Source of the DNA: Burkholderiaceae bacterium
GTDB taxonomy: Bacteria; Pseudomonadota; Gammaproteobacteria; Burkholderiales; Burkholderiaceae
Assembly: GCA_025458735.1 (NCBI GenBank)
Contig: JALORV010000090.1
Coordinates: 1-6,844 of the forward strand
Length of the DNA stretch: 6,844 nt
Direction of reading: 5' to 3'
Below are positions 1 to 6,141 of this stretch, one piece after another. Both the position numbers and the translations under genes were made by a program. Every line of letters begins with the position of its first letter. Position 1 is the first letter of the stretch. The notes below the pieces were generated by a model that had not been told where the DNA came from, made no database searches, and saw only the letters and a list, made by a program, of their open reading frames with translations.

Positions 1-153
1 ACCCTGTTGCGTGCCCCGGGCGACCGCGTGGCCGCGGGCGATGCCGTAGCGCTCGTCGGGAATACCGGCGGCAGCGAAACCCCCGGCCTATACTTCGAAC
101 TCCGTTTCCAGGGGCGCCCTTTTGACCCGCTCAGCTGGGTGGCGGCGCGCTAA
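1..153 (+). CDS. envC: EnvC-like murein hydrolase activator, C-terminal end (partial)
   Basis: Frame 1 is open from the window edge to TAA at 151-153 and gives the last 50 residues of a LytM/M23-fold protein. The end reads GNTGG...PGLYFELRFQGRPFDPLSW. Active M23 endopeptidases carry a zinc-binding HxH just before the FE(I/L)R strand. Here the position reads GLY, so both histidines are absent, as in the degenerate LytM domain of E. coli EnvC, which ends very similarly (LYFEIRRQG...NP..W). EnvC-type proteins are periplasmic and activate the amidases AmiA/AmiB to split septal peptidoglycan rather than cutting it themselves. The rest of the gene, including any coiled coil and signal peptide, lies outside the window. 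The next gene, ctpA, starts 75 nt downstream on the same strand with no terminator between, so co-transcription is likely. A non-EnvC degenerate M23 protein is the main alternative. Confidence 0.8.
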   Translation, partial: TLLRAPGDRVAAGDAVALVGNTGGSETPGLYFELRFQGRPFDPLSWVAAR

Positions 154-228
154 GGTCCGGCCAGGGGTGAGCTAAGGTGCGCTTAAGTCCGCGCGGGTAG
201 CGTCGCGGTTTCGGCTTTCGGAGGTGGC

Positions 229-1668
229 ATGGCTGGCAGGCTACGCAGTGTTGGACTGATCGGGACCGGCGCGATCGCCGGCGTTCTGGTCAGCCTCGGG
301 ATCTCCGCCTACGCATTCCGCGATACGCGCGGCCAGATCCCGCTGGAGGAGATCCGCCAGTTCACCGAGGTCTTCGGCGCGGTCAAGCAGAACTACGTCG
401 AGCCGGTCGACGACAAGAAGCTGATGCAGGAGGCGATCTCGGGCATGCTGGCCGGGCTCGATCCGCATTCCGCCTTCCTCGACGCCGACGCCTTCAAGGA
501 CATGCAGTCGAGCACGCAGGGCGAGTTCGGCGGACTCGGCATCGAAGTCGGCGCCGAGGACGGCATCATCAAGGTCATCGCCCCGATCGACGACACGCCG
601 GCCGCGCGTGCCGGCGTCAAGGCGGGCGACCTGATCATCAAGATCGACGACAAGGTCACGCGCGGCATGACGCTGCCCGAGGCGGTCAAGCTGATGCGCG
701 GCAAGCCGCGCACGCCGATCACGCTGTCGATCGCGCGCAAGGGCGAGGACAAGCCGCTCGAGTTCCGCCTGATGCGCGACGTCATCCGCGTGCAGTCGGT
801 GCGCGCCAAGATGATCGAGCCCGGTTACGGCTTCGTTCGCATCGCCCAGTTCCAGGAGCGCACCGTCGACGACCTCGTCAAGCAGATCAACGAGCTCTAC
901 AAGCAGGCCCCGCTGAAGGGGCTGGTGCTCGACCTGCGCAACGATCCCGGCGGCCTGCTGCATTCGGCGGTCGGCGTTTCGGCCGCCTTCCTGCCGCCGC
1001 GCGCGCTGGTGGTTTCCACCGATGGCCGCAACGAGGATGCGCGCCGCCGCTTCGTCGCCGCCCCGGAGGACTACCTGCGCGGCCGTGGCGAGGACATGCT
1101 GCAGAAGCTGCCGCCGCAGATCAAGAACGTGCCGATGGTCGTGCTGGTCAATGGCGCCTCTGCTTCCGCTTCCGAGATCGTGGCCGGCGCGCTGCAGGAT
1201 CACAAGCGAGCCAGCGTGCTCGGGACGCCGACCTTCGGCAAGGGCTCGGTGCAGACCATCATTCCATTGCGGCTCGACGGTGCCGGACCGGCCGCGATCA
1301 AGCTGACCACCGCGCGCTACTACACGCCGAGCGGCCGCTCGATCCAGGCCAAGGGCATCGTCCCCGATTTCGCGGTCGAAGACACGCCGGAAGGCAATTT
1401 CTCCGGCTTCAACGTGCGCGAGGCCGACCTGATGCGGCATCTGGAAGGCAGCAAGGGTGAAGACGCCGCGCGGCGGGCCACCCCAGCGCCGGGCGCGGCG
1501 ACACCCCCGGCCGCCGAGCCCGCGAACGCCAGCAAGGCCCCCACCCGCCGCTACGAATTCGGCAGCAGCGAGGATTTCCAGTTGCAGCAGGCAATGAACC
1601 ACCTGAAGGGCAAGCCGGTCGACGTGACCAAGCCCAAGGGCGACAACGTCGCCAAGGCCGCGCGCTAA
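229..1668 (+). CDS. ctpA: S41 family carboxyl-terminal processing peptidase (CtpA/Prc type)
   Basis: This 479-residue protein is a periplasmic serine protease that trims or degrades proteins from their C-termini. Residues 8-28 form one hydrophobic segment after a basic start (signal anchor or uncleaved signal peptide). A PDZ domain spans about 97-180 (GEFGGLGIEVG, then AGVKAGDLIIKID). The S41 core covers about 195-385. By alignment to known CTPs the catalytic set is Ser313 (in NGASASASEIVAGALQD), Lys338 (TFGKGSVQ) and Gln342, with the family spacing of 25 and 4 residues, so the enzyme should be active. An Ala/Pro-rich linker (about 413-438) precedes a short tail of unknown role. The ATG has GGAGGT at 220-225, three bases away, close but the best start. 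Family knowledge: CTPs of this kind (E. coli Prc, Pseudomonas CtpA) control peptidoglycan hydrolases, which fits the upstream envC-like gene. The actual substrate is not shown. Confidence 0.95.
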   Translation: MAGRLRSVGLIGTGAIAGVLVSLGISAYAFRDTRGQIPLEEIRQFTEVFGAVKQNYVEPVDDKKLMQEAISGMLAGLDPHSAFLDADAFKDMQSSTQGEFGGLGIEVGAEDGIIKVIAPIDDTPAARAGVKAGDLIIKIDDKVTRGMTLPEAVKLMRGKPRTPITLSIARKGEDKPLEFRLMRDVIRVQSVRAKMIEPGYGFVRIAQFQERTVDDLVKQINELYKQAPLKGLVLDLRNDPGGLLHSAVGVSAAFLPPRALVVSTDGRNEDARRRFVAAPEDYLRGRGEDMLQKLPPQIKNVPMVVLVNGASASASEIVAGALQDHKRASVLGTPTFGKGSVQTIIPLRLDGAGPAAIKLTTARYYTPSGRSIQAKGIVPDFAVEDTPEGNFSGFNVREADLMRHLEGSKGEDAARRATPAPGAATPPAAEPANASKAPTRRYEFGSSEDFQLQQAMNHLKGKPVDVTKPKGDNVAKAAR

Positions 1669-1689
1669 CCGGGCTGCATGACTCGTGCG

Positions 1690-1719
1690 ACGGGCCGCAG
1701 CCGCGGCCCGTTTGCTTTT
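1690..1719 (+). terminator. Intrinsic terminator after ctpA
   Basis: A perfect inverted repeat, CGGGCCGC (1691-1698) and GCGGCCCG (1703-1710), with an AGCC loop and one more A-T pair at its base, is followed by TTTGCTTTT (1711-1719). This is a classic Rho-independent terminator 21 nt after the ctpA stop. It ends only 8 nt before the GTG of the next gene, so it also forms the leader of that gene for any read-through transcript. Confidence 0.85.
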
Positions 1720-1727
1720 GGAACGCC

Positions 1728-2474
1728 GTGACCGACGACGAACTGCTGCGCTACTCGCGCCACATCCTGCTCAACGAGATCGGGATCGAAGGCCAGCAGC
1801 GGCTGCGGCAGTCGCACGCACTCGTCATCGGCGCCGGCGGACTCGGTTCGCCTGCCGCCCTGTACCTGGCCGCAGCCGGCATCGGCACGCTGACGCTGGT
1901 CGATGGCGACCGCGTCGACCTGACCAACCTGCAGCGGCAGATCCTGCACACGACCGACCGCATCGGTCAGATGAAAGCGGCCTCCGGCAAGCGTGCGCTG
2001 GCAGCCATCAACGCCGACGTCCAGGTCAATGCCGTCGAGGAACGCGCCGATGCTGCCGCGCTCGACACACTGGTCAGCCGGGCCACCATCGTGCTCGACT
2101 GCTCGGACAACTTCGCCACGCGCCATGCGTTGAACCGCGCCTGCGTCGCGCACCGGCGTCCGCTGGTGGCCGGGGCCGCCATCCGCTTCGACGGCCAGCT
2201 GGCTGCCTTCGATCTGCGGGACACCGCGTCGCCCTGCTACGCGTGCCTGTTCCCGCCGGGTGACGGCGAAGACGAGCTGTGCTCGACCATGGGCGTGTTC
2301 GCGCCACTGACCGGCATCATCGGCACGCTGCAGGCTGCCGAGGCGCTCAAGCTCGCCGCCGGCATCGGCGAGTCGCTGGTCGGGCGGCTGCTGATGCTGG
2401 ATGCCCTTTCGATGCGCTGGCATTCGGTACGCGTGCCGCGCGATCCGGACTGCCCCGTGTGCGCACGGCGCTGA
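1728..2474 (+). CDS. moeB: MoeB/ThiF/HesA-family sulfur-carrier adenylyltransferase (E1-like)
   Basis: This 248-residue enzyme should adenylate the C-terminal glycine of a small ubiquitin-like sulfur carrier (MoaD for molybdopterin, ThiS for thiamine, or a relative). Family marks are RYSRHILL near the N-terminus (Arg11), nucleotide-binding GAGGLG (35-40), DLTNLQRQ with Arg70, QMKA with Lys83, and DCSDN with Asp127. Two CxxC pairs, Cys170/Cys173 and Cys242/Cys245, would bind structural zinc. Cys185 (ELCSTMGV) matches the conserved cysteine that in ThiF links to ThiS. Length matches MoeB and ThiF (about 250 aa), and there is no C-terminal rhodanese domain. The start is GTG with a weak GGAA four bases upstream; the MTDDELLRYSRHI beginning matches the family. 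No moaD, thiS or other cofactor gene lies in the window, so MoeB versus ThiF cannot be settled, and the symbol is the commoner label. The permease gene follows after 4 nt. Confidence 0.9.
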   Translation: MTDDELLRYSRHILLNEIGIEGQQRLRQSHALVIGAGGLGSPAALYLAAAGIGTLTLVDGDRVDLTNLQRQILHTTDRIGQMKAASGKRALAAINADVQVNAVEERADAAALDTLVSRATIVLDCSDNFATRHALNRACVAHRRPLVAGAAIRFDGQLAAFDLRDTASPCYACLFPPGDGEDELCSTMGVFAPLTGIIGTLQAAEALKLAAGIGESLVGRLLMLDALSMRWHSVRVPRDPDCPVCARR

Positions 2475-2478
2475 GCCC

Positions 2479-3363
2479 GTGAGCGGGCGCCATCTGGCAC
2501 TGATCGTCCTGCTCGCGGCGATCTGGGGCGGCGCCTTCACCCTGATCCGCAACGCGGTGCCGGCACTCGGGCCGATCAGCCTGTCGGCGCTGCGGCTGGC
2601 GGTAGCCGCGCTGCTGATGATCGGCTTCCTGCACGCCACCGGGCGCCGCGTCGAGTGGCGTGCTGACTGGCGTGCGATCGGCGTGGTCGGCATCTTCGGC
2701 GCCGCACTGCCGTTCCCGCTGTTCTCCTTCGCGGCCACCGAACTGCCGGCCGGCGTGCTGGCGATCATCAATGCCACCGTTCCGCTCTGGGGGGCGGTGG
2801 TCGCACGCCTCTGGCTGGGTGACCGGCTATCGCCGATCGGTCTGCTCGGTCTCGCACTCGGCCTGGCCGGCGTCGTGGCGCTCAGCGATGGAGCCGTGCC
2901 TGCGAGCTCCGGGGCGCGCGTGGCGCTGGCAGCGGGACTGGCGGCGTCGCTGTGCTTCGCGCTGGGCGGCGTCGCCACCAAGGCGCTCGGCGCCCGCGTG
3001 CCGGCCGCTTCGCTGGCCACGGCGGTGCTGATCGTGGGGGCAATTTTCAACGTGCCGCTGGCGGCAGTCTTTCCGCCGCGCGAGCTGACATTGTTCGCGC
3101 TCGTGAACGCCCTGCTGCTGGCGGTGCTGGCGTCGGCCCTGGGGACCGCGCTTTACCTGCGCCTGATCCAGCAGATCGGGCCAACGCGATCGATGACGGT
3201 GACCTTCCTGATTCCCGTGTTCGGCATCCTCTGGAGCGCCTGGCTGCTCGACGAACCGGTCACCACCACCATGCTCGCAGCGTGCGGAGTGATCCTGGCC
3301 GGCACCGCGCTGGTGATCCTCGGCCAGCGCAGCGCATTGCGGCCGGGCGCCGACCGCGAGTAG
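2479..3363 (+). CDS. EamA/DMT-superfamily permease
   Basis: This 294-residue inner-membrane protein has about ten hydrophobic helices (roughly 5-23, 34-51, 65-84, 89-108, 116-134, 146-165, 170-190, 203-222, 233-250, 257-279). They form two EamA repeats, the drug/metabolite transporter fold. Typical marks are AAIWGGAF in helix 1, INATVPLW in helix 4 with RLWLGDRLSP after it, and the matching LIPVFGILWSAWLLDEPVT in the second repeat. The frame is open from an ATG at 2401, but those 26 codons lie inside the preceding gene and read as non-helical, Cys/Arg-rich sequence. The GTG at 2479 places helix 1 at the N-terminus and is 4 nt after the upstream stop, so translational coupling is likely; no strong ribosome binding site is visible. 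The substrate cannot be told from sequence, as EamA proteins move amino acids, metabolites or drugs. Confidence 0.9.
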   Translation: MSGRHLALIVLLAAIWGGAFTLIRNAVPALGPISLSALRLAVAALLMIGFLHATGRRVEWRADWRAIGVVGIFGAALPFPLFSFAATELPAGVLAIINATVPLWGAVVARLWLGDRLSPIGLLGLALGLAGVVALSDGAVPASSGARVALAAGLAASLCFALGGVATKALGARVPAASLATAVLIVGAIFNVPLAAVFPPRELTLFALVNALLLAVLASALGTALYLRLIQQIGPTRSMTVTFLIPVFGILWSAWLLDEPVTTTMLAACGVILAGTALVILGQRSALRPGADRE

Positions 3364-3379
3364 AAAGACCGGGCTGCGG

Positions 3380-3982
3380 CTAAGGAGAGACCAGCAGCGG
3401 CAGCTGGGTCTCGAGCGCTTCGTTCGGGGGGCGGCGGAAGCCGCCCTTGGCAAAGCGGTGCCAGCGCCCGATCACGAAGGCGACGACGAGCCCGGCCCGC
3501 GCGGCGGCATCGAAATTCTCCGGCACCTCGCGCTCGCTGGCCGCCACCCGGAAGCTCTGCTTGAGCGAAGCCTCGATGCGCTCGAGCAGCTGGTTGATGC
3601 GCTCCTGCAGCCGCTCGTGCTCGTTCACCAGTGCATCGCCGATCAGCACCCGCGTCATGCCCTTGTTGGTCTGCGAGAACTCCAGCAGCATGGAAACGAT
3701 GGCCTTCACCTGGCGCAGGCCGGAGGCCTCGCGCCCGCTGATCTCGTTGATCAGGCCGAATATGGTGGTCTCGATGAACTCGATCAGGCCCTCGAACATC
3801 TGGGCCTTGCTCGCGAAGTGCCGATACAGCGCGGCCTCGGACACGCCGAGCCGCGCAGCCAGCGCCGCGGTCGTCACCTTCTCGCCTTTGGGGTCCTCGA
3901 GCATCGCGGCCAGCGTCTGCAGGATCTGCAGCTTGCGCGCGCCGGGCTTGCGCGGACTGGCGGTCAGGCTGGCGGTCTCCAT
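3380..3982 (-). CDS. slmA: Nucleoid occlusion factor SlmA (TetR family)
   Basis: This 200-residue TetR-fold DNA-binding protein closely follows E. coli SlmA, as recalled, along its whole length. The shared blocks are ILQTLAAMLED, a helix-turn-helix at about 37-56 (TTAALAARLGVSEAALYRHF), SKAQMFEGLIEFIE, TRVLIGDAL and ERLQERINQLLERIEASL. Ordinary TetR repressors have unrelated ligand domains, so the match beyond the HTH is the decisive evidence. SlmA dimers bind chromosomal sites and, when bound, antagonise FtsZ polymers so that division does not cut through the nucleoid. The ATG at 3982 has no clear Shine-Dalgarno, but it leaves the short basic arm (RKPGARK) expected before the first helix. 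Its stop lies 16 nt from the convergent permease stop. A candidate promoter and a palindrome lie upstream. No match to the SlmA binding consensus (GTGAGTACTCAC) was seen in the window. Confidence 0.92.
   Translation of the reverse strand: METASLTASPRKPGARKLQILQTLAAMLEDPKGEKVTTAALAARLGVSEAALYRHFASKAQMFEGLIEFIETTIFGLINEISGREASGLRQVKAIVSMLLEFSQTNKGMTRVLIGDALVNEHERLQERINQLLERIEASLKQSFRVAASEREVPENFDAAARAGLVVAFVIGRWHRFAKGGFRRPPNEALETQLPLLVSP
3387..3412. other. Imperfect hairpin at the convergent gene ends
   Basis: GAGACCAGC (3387-3395) pairs with GCTGGGTCTC (3403-3412) around a 7-nt loop, with one bulged G. It lies in the last codons of slmA, just beyond the permease stop. No T-run follows on either strand, so it is at best a weak bidirectional transcript end; the coding constraint of slmA could explain it. 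Confidence 0.3.
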
Positions 3983-4019
3983 GGCATCAGCGGACGAGGT
4001 CGGCGGTGGCGGGATGGTC

Positions 4020-4033
4020 CGCCGGCGCCGGCG
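4020..4033. repeat. 14-bp perfect palindrome upstream of slmA
   Basis: CGCCGGCGCCGGCG is its own reverse complement. It lies between the slmA start and the candidate -10 element, at about +5 to +18 of the predicted transcript. The position suits an operator, or a hairpin in the leader. In DNA this rich in G and C such a palindrome also arises by chance, and it does not resemble a known SlmA site. Confidence 0.4.
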
Positions 4034-4044
4034 AACGTGAAGAC

Positions 4045-4073
4045 ATACTATCCCAGAAGCCCGCAGCCGCGAA
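4045..4073 (-). promoter_or_regulatory. Candidate sigma-70 promoter for slmA
   Basis: On the minus strand TTCGCG (4073-4068) and TAGTAT (4050-4045) are separated by 17 nt, giving a weak -35 and a fair -10. Initiation would fall near 4038, leaving a leader of about 55 nt before the ATG at 3982. TAGTAT is in the most AT-rich stretch of this otherwise GC-rich gap, which supports the call, but the -35 matches the consensus poorly. Confidence 0.4.
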
Positions 4074-4102
4074 CCATCTTCCGGATTACCGGTCGGCTCT
4101 CA

Positions 4103-4119
4103 GCCGCACGAAATGCGGC
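4103..4119 (-). other. Stem-loop downstream of sppA
   Basis: GCCGCA (4103-4108) and TGCGGC (4114-4119) form a 6-bp stem with a 5-nt loop, 33 nt past the sppA stop and ahead of the slmA promoter candidate. No U-tract follows on the minus strand, so it is not a standard intrinsic terminator; it may mark the end of the sppA message. A smaller CCGG-ATTA-CCGG stem sits next to it at 4081-4092. Confidence 0.35.
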
Positions 4120-4152
4120 GCTGGAACGGGCCTTACCGAACGATCGCCGGCA

Positions 4153-5965
4153 TCAGCGCAGGTCGCAGAAGCAGTACGACCAGGTCCGCAGCGGCTGATC
4201 CTTGCCATCGAGCAGCAGTCGCAGTTCGCGCGGTGCGGTCGGTGTCAGCGTACCGGCAAGCGCGCGGGCGAGGCCATCCCAGCCGAACTCGTCCCGCAGC
4301 GCCGCGCCGATCTGCCCGAAGAACAGCGCCAGATAGCGGTCGAGGCCGCGCGGGGCGTGCTCGAAGTACTCGACCCGATAGCCCTCGCCCAGCGACGCGC
4401 GCCGTGCCGCCGCCTTGATCGCGTCGTCCAGCCCGCCGAGTCCGTCGACCAGGCCGCGCTCGCGGGCCTGGGCGCCGGTCCAGACCCGACCCTGGGCGAC
4501 CTCGTTGATCTTCTCCGGCGTCGACTTGCGCTGCTTCGCCACGACGTCGAGAAACTCGCGATAGGTGTGGCCGATGCCCGCCTCCACCACCGCAGCCAGC
4601 CGCTTGTCGAGCGGACGCGCGAGGTCGGTCGCTTCCGCGATCCAGGTGGTGCCGACCCCGGCCGTTGCGACCCCGACCTTCTCGGCCGTGCCGGCAAAGT
4701 TGGGTATCAGCGCAAACACGCCGATCGAGCCGGTAATGGTGGCGGCATCGGCCACCACTTCATCTCCGCCCATCGCGATCCAGTAACCACCGGAGGCCGC
4801 CACGTCGCCCATCGACACCACGACCGGCTTGCCGGCCTTGCGCGTCAGCGCGAGCTGTTCCCTGATCAGTTCCGAGGCCGAGGCACTGCCGCCCGGCGAA
4901 TCGACGCGTACCACCAGCGCCTTGACGTCGTCGTCCTGGCGCGCCCGCTGCACGAGTTCCGACGACGATCTCGCCCTGCGCCACGATGACCGCGACGGCG
5001 TTGCCGCTGCCCGGCTGGTCCACGTAGCGCAGATAGGCATACATCGAGATCTGGCGGAAGGTCTCGTCGTCTTCGGCCGCCGGCGGCGCTCCGCGCTCGC
5101 GCAGCAGCGCGCGGAACTCGTCGCGCCGCTTGAGCCCGTCGACCAGCCGCTCCTTCTGCACCAGCAGCGCGATGTCGCCACCGGTGCCCTGCAGGCGCTG
5201 CGGCAGTTCATTGATCGCGGTGGTGATGCTGCCGGCACCGAGCTTGCGCAGGCGCTCGACATCCGTAAGCCAGGTCGACCACAGCCCGTTCAGCAGGACC
5301 GTGTCGGCTTCCTGCGCTTCCGGCGAAGGTCCGGTGCGCGTGAACGGCTCCCCGAAACTCTTGTAGCGGCCGGCCTGGAAGGTGGTCACCGACACGCCGA
5401 GCTTTTCGAGCAGCCCCTTGTAGTAGCCGCGCGCGCCACCGAGGCCGCGGATCAGCAGGCTGCCGGACGGATGCAGGAACACCTCGTCGGCATGCGCCGC
5501 GAGGAAGTACTGCCCCTGCGAGTACGACTCGCCCCAGGCAATCACCGGCTTGCCGGCGCCGCGCACGCGCTCAACGGCGGCCCCGATCTCGCGCAGCGTG
5601 GCGAGCCCGGCGCTGCCCATGTCGTCCAGCACGAGCACCACGCGGGTGATCTGCGGATCGCGCGCCGCGCCCTCGAGCACCGCAAGGATGTCGCGCAGCC
5701 GGGTCTCGAAGCGTTCGCGTCCGAGCGCCTCGGCAATGGCCGCCTCCTGCGCGCCGATGGTGTATTCCTCCACCACGTCGCCCTGGATGTTGAGCACCAG
5801 GGCAGTGTCCGGCGCCAGCCGCGGTGGCTTGTCCGAGGACATCCAGACGAACAGCACGATGGCGACCACCAGCAGGAACAGCAGGTTCAGCACCAGGCGG
5901 CGCGAGAAGTCGATTGCGGCCCACAGTCCGCCGAAGAACCTGCGTATCAATCCGGGACGAGCCAT
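4153..5965 (-). pseudogene. sppA: Signal peptide peptidase SppA (67K type), frameshifted with internal deletion
   Basis: SppA is an inner-membrane S49 serine protease that degrades leftover signal peptides. The N-terminal part (5965 to about 4967, 333 codons) has one membrane helix at residues 24-42 and the first S49 domain with catalytic Lys202 in GRYKSFGEPF (E. coli Lys209). The C-terminal part (about 4965 to 4153) is in another frame. It holds RVDSPGGSASASELI, the catalytic serine in VAASGGYW (codon 4794-4792), TGSIGVF, GRVWTGAQA and the typical Cys-rich end CFCDLR. At the join the N frame reads VAVIVAQGEI and the C frame resumes at SSELVQRARQDDDVKAL. Compared with E. coli SppA, about 14 residues containing the DG...GGDTT stretch are missing, so about 41 nt appear lost; restoring them gives about 617 aa against 618. 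Unrepaired translation runs out of frame to a stop at 4760. The start is ATG 5965, preferred over GTG 5983 because of its ribosome binding site. Both halves are otherwise undecayed, so the lesion is recent or an assembly error. Confidence 0.87.
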
Positions 5966-5970
5966 GCCTG

Positions 5971-5975
5971 CTCCT
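5971..5975 (-). promoter_or_regulatory. sppA: Ribosome binding site that sets the sppA start
   Basis: AGGAG on the minus strand lies 5 nt upstream of ATG 5965. The in-frame GTG at 5983 lies upstream of this site and would add only MAAGAG, so ATG 5965 is the likely start. It gives a protein beginning MARPGLIRRFF, a basic arm before the membrane helix. Confidence 0.7.
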
Positions 5976-6141
5976 GCTGCCACGCTGTCGAGGCGTTGAG
6001 CTTACCTTGTCGCCTGCAATCGACGCGCCGCCGGAGCACCGGGAAAGTGAGGCCCACCACGGCGGGGGCGCGGCCATTGGTCATCAACCGGTCACGCCGC
6101 GGCACATGCGCTCGAAGGCCGGAGGTGCAGGGTGCTGCCGG

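Noticed and set aside
241..1602. Long minus-strand open frame (453 codons) opposite ctpA
   Set aside because: It is a compositional shadow: in GC-rich genes with strong third-position G/C the opposite strand often stays open. The product is Arg/Ala/Asp-rich without any known domain, and the plus strand encodes a clear S41 protease.
1668..1677. ACCGGGCTGC found just after the ctpA stop and again at 3368-3377 after the permease stop
   Set aside because: A 10-base match in GC-rich DNA is expected by chance; no flanking structure or third copy was noticed.
2401..2478. Upstream ATG extension of the permease frame
   Set aside because: It would overlap the preceding gene by 74 nt and adds Cys/Arg-rich residues unlike any EamA N-terminus; GTG 2479 starts directly before helix 1.
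1665..3050. Minus-strand open frame (461 codons) opposite the moeB-like gene and the permease
   Set aside because: Low-complexity Ala/Arg/Ser/Pro translation running across two well-supported genes; no motif and no start signal.
4362..4372. AGTACT-centred element in the sppA 3' end as a possible SlmA site
   Set aside because: Only the central six bases are symmetric and the flanks do not match the consensus; it lies in the coding sequence for VEYFEHAP.
4960..4969. Programmed ribosomal frameshift as the explanation for the sppA frame change
   Set aside because: No classic slippery heptamer is present, and a shift alone would still leave about 13-14 conserved residues missing, so a deletion explains the data better.
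5522..5536. GCGAGT-ACG-ACTCGC inverted repeat inside sppA as a possible SlmA binding site (approximate position)
   Set aside because: The SlmA consensus GTGAGTACTCAC has no 3-bp spacer. The sequence encodes part of the conserved N-domain (GESYSQGQ) and fits coding constraint.
5966..6141. Gap between the HAD gene and sppA as a home for a small RNA or promoter
   Set aside because: No -10/-35 pair of acceptable quality, no terminator and no convincing small ORF were found beyond the sppA ribosome binding site.
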